The notes under the pieces were generated by a model. That model searched no databases and was not told where the DNA came from. It saw nothing but the letters and a program-made list of their open reading frames with translations. From contig JALJCS010000028.1 in NCBI GenBank assembly GCA_023055355.1, positions 6,138,418 through 6,202,417 on the forward strand: a stretch of DNA of 64,000 bases, written 5' to 3'. Of this stretch, positions 55,035 to 64,000 are shown one piece after another (the stretch's first letter is position 1; each line of letters begins with the position of its first letter). The stretch is from Agelaius tricolor. Lineage: Eukaryota; Chordata; Aves; Passeriformes; Icteridae. Position numbers and translations under genes: made by a program.

Positions 55035-56560
55035 ACTTGTAATCAGTGCTAAATTAGAGGAGTCAGGAGATTCTACAAAACAAGCTAGAGAAAATGGGGA
55101 GAAACTGAATTAGGAAATATGAAAAGAAAAAAAAAAATCTTGATTTTAAACCCTATATTTTTAATGTCCTCAATCCCTGGCTGGATAATACCTCCTTGGC
55201 CAGGGGCCCTCAGGAGACCCATGGAGAGCCAGGATGAGCCTGGGGAGGGGGACAGTGACAGTGTGAGCTCAGTCAGAGCAAGGACCCGACCAGCTGCTTC
55301 TGGAGAAAGGACACAGCTGGCAGCAGGGCTGAGACAGGGACGGGGAGACCATAAATGCCCCAAATAAACCCCCACAGTAACACCTGCATTCCTTAGTACT
55401 GGCCCACATTTTGGTGTCCAGCTCAGTGCCACTCCCGCAGCTGCTCTGTGGAGTGTGATGCTGACCTGCCCTGAGGTTTCTTCAAGGGTGAACAAACCAT
55501 GGTCAGAGCACACAAACACTGCTGCCCACAGATCCTGTCCCAGCACAGCAGAGAGATGCTCAGACATGTGGTTTGTTTCAAACAAACCAGGAGTCCTGGA
55601 GCTGCAGCTGGAATGGGACAGTGTGGATCCATCCCCATGTTTCAGGCTGTTCCCATGTTCTCCTGGAGCAGGGCCACGGAGGCAGAGCACCTCCAGTGGC
55701 CTCCTCCTCCTCCTCCTCCCAATCACTGGAGCCTTCCTCTGATGGCCCAGGAGCTTCAAGGCAAAGGGGAGCTGAGGGATGATTGTCTGGAGATGAGCAG
55801 CACCACTGGCAGCACTGACTGGGCTCATTTGGCACATGGACAAAATCTTCCTGCTCCCTCTTATCCCACATCCAACCTCACCAGCACGATTTTGGTCCTT
55901 CACTACATACTCATATTAACATGATTTCTTCACAAGAATGATAGCTAATGTAAAAAAAAAATACTGTTAAGGAAGAAATAAAATAAGAAAGGAATTAGCC
56001 CAAAATGACAAGTTCTATACAGATTAAAATAAATTCCATCAGGAAAAGAAAGAATTCTTTTATTATTTTCAGTTGGCCCCTGTGGGAATAATTTAAAGGC
56101 CAAATGCCTGGGCAGGGCTGTGCTGCAGCCTGTGGGGATGGGATGGGGATGGGGATGGGATGGGATGGGGATGGGATGGGGATGGGATGGGGATGGGATG
56201 GGATGGGATGGGATGGGATGGGGATGGGATGGATGGATGGGATGGATGGATGGGATGGGATGGGATGGGGATGGGATGGGATGGGATTGGGATGGGATGG
56301 GATGGGATGGGATGGGATGGGATGGGATGGATGGGATGGGATGATATGGATGGATGGATGGATGGATGGGATGGGGTGGGATGGGATGGGATGGGATGGG
56401 ATGGGATGGGATGCATGGATGGATGGGACAGGGCTGTCCCTCTCCTCCACAGAGCTGGGATTCCCCAGCAGGGTTTGCTCTCCTACCCAGGAGCTTTGTG
56501 CAAATACAAGAAGCAGCTCGGTCACACCACCTGGTGCTCTCAGAGCCTTGGGCACTTTCA
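55035..56560 (-). repeat. Repeat family H, right copy
   Basis: Full-length relative of 35,130-36,030 in opposite orientation, with about 450 bp extra between 55,140 and 55,590. It ends next to the (GGATG)n array. An AATAAA lies at 56,059-56,064 on the - strand. Confidence 0.8.
56138..56430. repeat. (GGATG)n microsatellite, about 290 bp
   Basis: GGGATGGGATGGGGATGG units with (GGAT)n patches. It includes many GGGATGGGATGGGATGGG stretches that fit the G-quadruplex pattern. Confidence 0.97.
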
Positions 56561-58139
56561 CAGGATGTTGTGGAAAACCAAAAAGGGGAGGGTGAATTTT
56601 CTAAGGAAAACACACTGGTGCTGCTAATTTACCTTTTGTTCTCTCTGTACCAAAGCCACCCTGGATGCTTTCCTGTGGGGAAAGCTCCCCAAAATCAGCC
56701 CCACACGTGCTCTTGGGTGCAAAGCTGACTTGCAAAGGTGTCACACCCAACTCTGACTCTGCTTGGTTCAGAGAGCTGGTTCTGTTGTTTTGGCCTGCTG
56801 GAATGAGGCTTCCCACATTAGACTGGCTTAGAACCCTCCATTTGACCTTTTCCATGGCTTTCCTAACCATTCCAAAAAGGAATGTCATCTCCAAATTCCC
56901 TGCTCCAGCAGCAGATGGGAATTGCAGTGGAGAACAGCACAAAGCCCACAGGATTTGTGGAGGCTGCTGTGTATCAGTAGACAAGATGAGGTTTGGAAGT
57001 GATTGGAAATCACTCATAAAATCTCTGTGAGAAATTTTAGAGTCTGAGAGACAGCTGGATCCTTATCTCCATGCTCTGCACCCCTCAGGCTGCTGGAGCA
57101 CGGAAATGTTCATCTTCCTACCTAAATTCCAGGCCAAGCAGGTGGCACAGAGGGAAAAACCAGGCCAAAACAACGGTGTGAATCAGAGATCTGTGCCACA
57201 GATACCACCAGCACAGGGTGATGTCACCCTGAAACCCTGACACGCCAGCAGAGACGTGTCTGAGCTGCCCTGGCTTTGCCCAGCACACATTTCCTTATGC
57301 ACAACCAGGGAAGCCTTTACCCTGTGACCTCTCTGCTTGGAAATCCAAGCATTTCCAGGAGCTCCAGCAGCCTGGCTCTGTCCCAGGCACTCCCAGGAGG
57401 GGCAGGGAGCTCTGCCAGCCTTGCTCAGGGCACATCCACGTCCGTGTGACACATCTGCCACCCCAGCCTCAGCACTGTTCCAGGCTGGGAGCTGCGTGTG
57501 GCTCACTGCAGGCAACGTGGCCTCACCTTGCAGGAGCTTTGCACTGTGCCAGTGTTTTGCTGGGAGCAAAGGGCAGGATGGTGTTTCTGTGGGAGTGCAG
57601 GATTCTTTTTGGGGGGGGTCAGTTTAGTGGGTTGGATTTGCCTTTCCCTGGCGTAACTCCAGTGGCTGGGTCACAGTTGCACCAGGGACAGGTCACACCT
57701 GGCTCTCTTCCCTTGGTGCTTCACCATTCAGCTGGATGGGAAGGAAATGCTGCCCTGTGGTTCCAAGCTGTCATTCATTCCTGCTCAGGCTGTGCTGGCT
57801 CAGTGACCTCAGTTTGGAAGGTTGGAGGGGGCCAATCTTTGATTGCACTGCTGCAATTCGTGTCTTGCTCACGCTGTTCCTACAGGCTGTGAAATCCTGG
57901 GGCTGCTTCAGCGTTATCCAGTTTGGGAGAGGTTCATTGTGATAAATTAGAAAGGAGAACTCTAGAGAGATAAAAATGCAGGACGTGTGGGTCGGATGTG
58001 ACAGGTTTCCTTCTCAGCCCAAAGTCCAGACGACTCCCTGAGGCCCTCTCATCCATCTTCTGCTCGCTGGGATTTTGCTGGGATGGCTGCAGCACCACCA
58101 CCGCCTCACCTGGGCTCTGGCCAGTGCCTTGTGGACCTC

Positions 58140-58274
58140 TCAGAGGTGATTGATGGGGTTAAAGGTCCCCGACTCTGAAGCTGCTCCTGCCATGTCCAGC
58201 CAAGCCCCCAGAGAGCTCTGGGAGGACGTGTGGAGGGGAGCGTTCTCAGACAGGGACAGCATCATTGCATAAGC
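58140..58274 (-). CDS. PRDM16: PRDM16 last exon
   Basis: 135 bp coding, phase 0, acceptor TCCCCAG, stop TGA at 58,140-58,142. The acceptor and first nine exon bases recur 413 bp upstream in the gene. Confidence 0.93.
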   Translation of the reverse strand, partial: AYAMMLSLSENAPLHTSSQSSLGAWLDMAGAASESGTFNPINHL

Positions 58275-60982
58275 CTGGGGAGACAGGGGGCAAGGGCAAC
58301 AGTGAGAACACAGCATGGAGGAGCACTGTGGAAAACACAGCAGCACCCAGCCCTGCCCACCTGGGCCAGCAGCATCCTCTGTGCTGGGCTCAACTCACAT
58401 CCATCCACCTCTCAAAAAAAAAACAACCAGATTTGTCATGGTTTATAGGGGCAGAAACCATCATTCCCTCTGGTTTTCACAGGACTAAACCCATCCTGCG
58501 CTGCCTGTGCTCTGTGACAAAGCTCCACATGATTCCAGGCTCTGCTCCCAGGGGAAAGCAGCTGGGGCTTGTTACTAAAAAATAAAAATTTTTAATAACA
58601 AGCCCCTGTTACTGGGGCTTGTTATTAAAAAATCACATCCCCAGAGACCAGCAAGGCTGGGCTGAGGCAGCAGTGCCCTGCATAAGCCTGGGGGAGAAAG
58701 GGATGCAGGGGCACACAGGGTGGAGGAACATTGTGGAAAACACAGCAGCACCCAGCCCTGCCCACCTGGGCCAGCAGCATCCTCTGTGGATGCTCAACTC
58801 ACATCCATGCACCTCTCAAAAACCCCAGATTTGTCATGGTTTATAGGAGGGACCATCATTCCCACTGGTTTTCACAGGACTAAACCCATCCTGCACTGCC
58901 TGTGCTCTGTGACAAACCTCCACATGATTCCAGGCTCTGCTCCCAGGGGAAAGCAGCTGCTACTGGGGTTTGTTATTAAAAAATCACATCCCCAGAGATC
59001 AGTGAGGCTGGGCTGGGGCAGCAGTGCTCTGGCAATGGGGCAGCAATGCCCAGTGGGATGTGGTGAGCTCATCCTGCCTGCCATGGCCCCACTGGCGATG
59101 CCAGCGTGGATATTTAGGGATGGGGAATTCTCATTGGCATGGCCAGTGTGCCCAGGGTGGGTTTATTGCTGCAGTGAAACCCTCAAAGGTGTCTGGTGAG
59201 GGAAATGCAGCGAGATTTGTTTGTCCTCTTACCAAACTGCTGGTTCCTTGTAACCTGGCTGCTCTCCCTCCACCAGGACACAAGAATTGTCCTAAACATT
59301 TCTCTGTGCCCTTTCTCAGCCCACCTGCTGTATGATAACCTCAGACAGCAGAGGGGAAAACCAATGTCATTGTCACCCACGGCCTGAAAAAGAGGAGGAC
59401 ACAGTCCCCACCCTTCCCACCACCCTGCCTCAGGGAAGAAGTACAGTGTTTGGGTTTTGTGGGCACACACACTCTTCTAAAATGGCTTAAAACCAAGCCA
59501 AAGGAGTGCTGTGCTGCTCACACCAAGGTGTTATATTACCTGCCAAAAGATGGGTCAAATTATTTAAGTTGCTTGTTGTGGTTCAAGTGTAAAACAGAGC
59601 CAAAAATTAAAAATACCTTCCCCCATCCAAGCACAGGCTGTAGCAGGGTGGTACATTGGAAAAAAACAAGCTGCTCCCAAAGAATTAGTGCATTTGGGAT
59701 GTTAGTGACAGGACACAGGGAAGAGTCAGGCAAGTGGCTTGTGGTTAAATGGGTGTCACCCCAAAAAACTGCTGAGCTCTCTCTTCCAGCAGCCCCTCCC
59801 CAGCCTCACTACTGGCACCCACTATGAAGGAGGAAAAAACATTTCCCAAGTTTTGGATGATGCTAATTCAAAAATCATGTTCTGCATGGTGGCTGCACTA
59901 AGCTACTGCTCTGCCGGGCATTTGAAATAGATTTTGGGATAAATTCTGTTGCTTTAGGGTCAGAAAGGGCCCCTGAGGTGAGAGCTGTACTCATCCCCCA
60001 GCAGGGGCTGTGTCCTCTCTCCAGCCCAGGAAACTTCACTGGACAGTTCTTTTGTGAGAATCCTTGTGGAGGGATCAAGAGATCAACTCCATAAACCCAG
60101 ACTGGGTATTTTGGCTAATAAAAAAACAGAAAGCACACACAAACCTGCCCCAAATCTCCAGATTCACTCCAAGAATCTCAGTAATTCTGAGATGCCATTC
60201 TGATGGTTTTTGGTGCATCTAAACTGATCTGGCTCACAGGGTTAGGATTTTTCTTTTTCATTTTCTGGTTTACTTTTAGAAATCAAGGAGATAAACAAGG
60301 ATACCCTCTAGACATGCTGGGTTGCAAGTCCTGGATACATTCTTGTCTTTTACACCTGTTTTGATCAAACTTTGCTGCTGTTTCTGCAGACCAAAGCTCA
60401 GTGGTCACCAACAGAAGAGCCACCCCACAGTATAAATAAATAAGGAGTTATAAAAATATTTATGCAGACAGATAAAAACACACAAATGCCTCTCCCTTCC
60501 TGTATAGCCCCATTCTCACTGCACAGGCTGAGATAAATCCTTCTAAAGGTGATACCCACTCCCTTCCTCCTCTATTTCAATTTAGCTGCAACAAGACACA
60601 TTCATGTGTGTGCTAGAATTCCTGCTGGAAAGGGGGAATAACCTTCAGGAAGGGGAAAATAACCCACTGGAAAGGGGGAATAACCTTCTGGAAGGGGAAA
60701 GTAACCCACTGGAAATGGAAAATAACCCTTGGCTGGAGGAGGCCAGCTGCTCCCTAATCTGGTGGCAAGCTAATGGCAAGCTAGGAAAATGTTCTGGATA
60801 TACCCACCTGGTTTTTAGCCTGCCTGTACAGAGTCTGTTTTATTGCCTCAGAGTCTAAGGTGGAATTAAACACATCTTTAACTTCAAAGGCTTCCTCGGC
60901 CGCTTTGCGGAGATCCAGCCCCTTCCCAAAATTCGGCATCTGCTCCAAATCTAACAGGCCGGCTTCGTCCTCCTCAACACAC
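58140..60982 (-). CDS. PRDM16: PRDM16, last two coding exons
   Basis: Two exons on the - strand encode the C-terminal end of PRDM16, a PR/SET-domain zinc-finger transcription regulator. The upstream exon reads CVEEDEAGLLDLEQ, NFGKGLDLRKAAEEAFEVKD and RQAKNQ. The last exon continues with AYAMMLSLSENAPLH and ends SESGTFNPINHL, then TGA. The known human C-terminus ends similarly. The zinc fingers and PR domain are outside the window on the right. The position upstream of ARHGEF16 in the same orientation agrees with the human order. Confidence 0.93.
58262..58995 (-). repeat. 413-bp tandem duplication spanning the PRDM16 last-exon acceptor
   Basis: GCATAAGCCTGGGG ... ACACAGCAGCACCCAGCCCTG at 58,266-58,580 recurs from 58,679 to about 58,990. 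The second copy carries the acceptor and GCTTATGCA (boundary at 58,687), followed by unrelated sequence. Confidence 0.88.
58996..60610. other. PRDM16 intron, nothing recognised
   Basis: About 1.6 kb with no coding exon or identified repeat. Confidence 0.4.
60615..60735. repeat. Tandem repeat GGAAAGGGGGAATAACC
   Basis: About five imperfect 15-20 bp units (GGAAGGGGAAAATAACCC). Confidence 0.88.
60808..60982 (-). CDS. PRDM16: PRDM16 penultimate exon
   Basis: 175 bp, phase 2 in and 0 out, acceptor GGTACAG, donor G|GTGGGT. It ends RQAKNQ, in frame with the last exon. Confidence 0.93.
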
Positions 60983-61239
60983 CTGTACCAAGGACCAGGG
61001 GAAGGGGTGACCTGTGTTAGCTCGTCTGGCCCACAGCCTGCATGCACCACCCACGGGGGCTCACCAGCCACATGCGTGAAGGGATGGACAGACGGACACG
61101 GACACGGCATGGCATGGGGAGGAGCGAGGAGGAGGTGGTGTGGCAGGCACACAGGGCCTGCAATGCCTCCAGAGGAGATGCCTGGTCATGATGAGTGGGC
61201 CTCAGAAGCCCCTTTTTCCACCTTCAGACCCTTGTTATC

Positions 61240-62230
61240 TCTCTGTAAGAGTATAGGTCACGTTCCCCTCGACCCCTACTGTTGGAGAATTCCTAAAACT
61301 CCTGTACCCTATATAACTCCTATACTCCTATACCCTATATAACTCCTATAATCCTATACCCTATATAACTCCTATACTCCTATACCCTATAGAACTCCTA
61401 TAATCCTATATAAAGGTTATATAAAGATATACTCCTATACCCTTTATAAATCCTATACCCTATAGAACTCCTATAATCCTATATAAAGGTTATATAAAGA
61501 TATACTCCTATACCCTTTATAAATCCTATACACTATAGAACTCCTATACCCTATATAAAGGTTATATAAAGATATACTCCTATACCCTTTATAAATCCTA
61601 TACCCTATATAACTCCTATAATCCTATACCCTATAGAACTCCTGTACCCTATATAAAGAGTATATAAAGATATACTCCTATGCCCTATATAACTCCTATA
61701 CTCCTATACCCTATATAACTCCTGTACCCTATATAAAGGGTATATAGAGATATACTCCTGTACCCTATATAAAAAGTATATAAAGATATACTCCTATACC
61801 CTTTATAAATCCTATACCCTATATAACTCCTATAATCCTATACCCTATAGAACTCCTGTACCCTATATAAAGAGTATATAAAGATATACTCCTATTGCCT
61901 ATATAACTCCTATATAACTCCTGCACCCTATATAACTCCTATGCCCTATATAACTCCTATACTCGTATACCCTATATAACTCCTGTACCCTATATAAAGA
62001 GTATATAGAGATATACTCCTATGCCCTATATAACTCCTATTCCCTATACAACTCCTATACTCCTACACCCCATATAACTCCTATACCCTATATAAAGGGT
62101 GTATAAAGAGCTACTTTTGCCCAGTTCGGCAGAAGAGCTGTCCCTGAGACCTTCACAGAAGATTCAATAAAAAGACACCCCTGTGGAACCTCACACAGCC
62201 TTCCCTCTCTCCCTGTGTCCGCCCAAGGCA
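61240..62230 (+). mobile_element. ERV LTR-like element with expanded TATA region (antisense to PRDM16)
   Basis: After the repeat array, GCCCAGTTCGGCAGAAGAGC, ATTCAATAAAAAGACACC and CCTGTGGAACC look like the R/U5 part of an avian LTR. No retroviral reading frame is preserved. Confidence 0.55.
61295..62112. repeat. Minisatellite CCTATACCCTATATAACT, about 820 bp
   Basis: Roughly 12-19 bp units of CTCCTATACCCTATATAA with a larger block containing AAAGGTTATATAAAGATATA. Many units keep TATATAA. Confidence 0.95.
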
Positions 62231-62744
62231 CTTAGAAAGCTGAATTCACAGATGAGCTGATAATCACTAAAGAGCTGATCTCACTAAGAGCTGAGCTTGC
62301 TAAGGTAGCCTGCCTGAGGGGCCCAGACAGGTCATGCTTAACTGGACTTCTCTGTCTTGGGCAGCCACAGCAGCAGCCAGGGTCAGGGGGACCCCAAAAT
62401 GCCAGAGTTGCCTCAAAGTGGAAAGCAGCAAGCAGCAGGTTCTGTCTGAGGTTCTGTGTCACCACATTTCTCTTCACAGAGAAAAGAAAGGCACGACTTC
62501 CCAAGAAATTTCTGGCATTCATGTTCTATGAACCTCAGAGAAAGGAAAAACAATTCTTATCTCATTTGCTGCTCCTGTGTTTGTTCACAAGTGGAATGCA
62601 TGGTGGAAGATTGTTTACCTGAAGGGAATTGATGACTGGATTCTGGTCTGAGTGTTTTGATTCACTGACCAGTTGGATCCAGGTGTGTGTGTGTTGGGAC
62701 TGTTGGGACAGTCACGAGATTCTGGGCAGTTGAGTGCTTGGCAG

Positions 62745-62820
62745 ATTCAGTTTAGATGTAATGTAATATAATGTAATAAAATATAGAATAATATAGTATA
62801 ATAAAGTAATTAATTAGCCA
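62745..62820. repeat. A/T-rich low complexity
   Basis: TAATGTAATATAATG-type repeat, about 75 bp. Confidence 0.85.
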
Positions 62821-63009
62821 CCAGTGACAGTTCTGCACCAAAACCAGAGGTGCTTTTAAGCTGAGTGAGGCATCACTTGCTGTTGTGTGGCTTGTGCTGG
62901 GAATACCCCCAGAAACTGGGGCAAGCTGCAGCAAAAAGAGAGCTGAGCCTGTGCTATGTGCAGCAATCTTTCATTTTGAAGGTGTTCAGACATGGCCTGA
63001 CCTTGGGGG

Positions 63010-63640
63010 AAAAAATCCTTCACTTTTTATAGAATAATGGGATCTGGTTTGGGTTGGGACCTTAAAGATTGTCTCATTTCACCTCTGCCATGGGCTGTCC
63101 CAGGCTGCTCCCTGCCCCGTCCAACCTGGCCTTGGGCACTTCCAGGGATCCAGGGGCAGCCACAGCTGCTCTGGGCACCCTGTGCCAGGGCCTGCCCACC
63201 CTCACAGGGAAGGATTTCCCTTGAAGACCAAACCTATATCTCTCCTCTTTCAGTGTAAATCCATTCTCCCTTGTCCTGTCACTCCAGATCCTTGGAAAGA
63301 GTCTCCCTTGATATTTCCAGCAGCTTCCTTCAGGCACTGGAACCTTGGAGCCTTCTCTCCTCCAGGCTGAACTGAAATCCCAGTTCCCTCAGCCTTGCCT
63401 CCCAGCAGAGCTGCTCCATCCCTCTGATCACCCTGGGGCCTCCTCTGGGCTCTCTGCAGCAGCTCCAGGTCCTTCCTATGCTGGGACCCCAGGGCTGGAG
63501 GCAGCTCTGCAGGTGGGGTCTCACCTGGGCAGGGCAGAGGGGCAGAATCCCCTTTTTCCAGAGCTCCAAGAATATTTTGCTCCAACTCAAAGGGCCATAG
63601 CAGCACCAAAGGCATTGCACAGACTCCTCTTGCCTTGCCC
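63010..63640 (-). mobile_element. CR1-type LINE, about 600 bp
   Basis: TAGAATAATGGGATCTGG, GGGACCTTAAAGATTG, CATGGGCTGTCCCAGGCTGC and GCTCCATCCCTCTGATCACC are reverse-complement CR1 3' end features. The frame is broken. Confidence 0.85.
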
Positions 63641-63830
63641 TGATCAGTTTTGGAGAGAAAAACGACACCTGCTGAGCTGTGGTACCCTGGAAACTCTGGG
63701 TTTGTGTCTGTTCTCCTGCTCCAGACTCCTCTTGCCTTGCCCTGATCAGTTTTGGAGAGAAAAACGACACCTGCTGAGCTGTGGTACCCTGGAAACTCTG
63801 GGTTTTGTGTCTGTTCTCCTGTTTAGACTC
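63622..63830. repeat. Tandem duplication, about 102-bp unit
   Basis: AGACTCCTCTTGCCTTGCCC to TGTCTGTTCTCCTG occurs twice, nearly identical, at the edge of the CR1 element. Confidence 0.95.
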
Positions 63831-64000
63831 CTCAAGCCTTGGATATCATTCCAGCCTCTCCTTGCAGTCCACTTGTCTCGAGTCCCACCCAAAATGATGA
63901 AATGGAATCTGGAGTGAAGGTTTGGATCCAACCAGAGGCATGGCATGGCTTGGAGAACAAACCCACGGCACTCACGATGCACCACAGACACGGGCAGGGC

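Larger units (their letters stand above)
52606..58139 (-). other. PRDM16: Probable PRDM16 3' UTR
   Basis: About 5.5 kb from the PRDM16 stop to the distal polyadenylation signal. The distal kilobase (52.6-53.65 kb) is AT-rich and free of recognised repeats, unlike its surroundings. A copy of repeat H (55,035-56,560) with an internal AATAAA lies in the middle. UTR extent is inferred. Confidence 0.55.

Noticed and set aside
55085..55903. 272-codon open frame on the - strand
   Set aside because: It lies in repeat H, and the left copy carries the matching frame only in part; no family resemblance or splice context supports a protein.
56093..56627. Open frames rich in Gly-Trp-Asp-Met or Pro-Ser-His
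   Set aside because: They are (GGATG)n translations; same at 35.1-35.4 kb.

Overview
This is vertebrate nuclear DNA, most likely from a songbird. It has multi-exon genes with consensus splice sites, CR1-type LINE 3' ends, many solo LTRs of avian endogenous retroviruses, and dense GC-rich minisatellites in short introns. Nothing in it is bacterial. The gene order matches the vertebrate block MEGF6 / ARHGEF16 / PRDM16 (human 1p36.3), read here from the MEGF6 side.

Region 1 (1 to about 36,070, + strand) holds the 3' part of MEGF6. I could place 31 coding exons: five EGF/calcium-binding-EGF exons, one acidic non-EGF linker exon, 24 eight-cysteine EGF exons of 126-135 bp, and a short proline-rich terminal exon with the stop at 34,216-34,218. 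Every internal junction is phase 1, so the coding exons are interchangeable modules. The window encodes about 1,327 residues; the signal peptide, EMI domain and first EGF exons lie upstream of the window.

Region 2 (about 36,290-50,520, - strand) is a complete ARHGEF16, encoding a Rho-family guanine nucleotide exchange factor. It has a GC-rich promoter and non-coding first exon near 50.4 kb and 14 coding exons (696 residues: N-terminal region, DH, PH, SH3). It ends tail-to-tail with MEGF6, with possible polyadenylation signals only about 260 bp apart.

Region 3 (about 52,610-64,000, - strand) is the 3' end of PRDM16: the last two coding exons and a long AT-rich 3' UTR that ends about 2.1 kb upstream of the ARHGEF16 first exon.

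The non-coding sequence is the unusual part. (i) Tandem duplications and minisatellites repeatedly straddle exon-intron boundaries, so they copy donor or acceptor sites together with a bit of exon. I count eleven cases in three genes. (ii) Nearly all intronic LTRs lie antisense to their host gene. The one clear sense copy has lost the AATAAA hexamer that its antisense sister keeps. (iii) An intronic hairpin with 38-bp arms (11,036-11,125) is fully paired only if transcribed in the MEGF6 sense direction. (iv) Two introns use GC-AG splice sites. (v) Inverted repeat pairs flank blocks of exons. No new enzymatic or defence system was found; the interest lies in this repeat/exon architecture.
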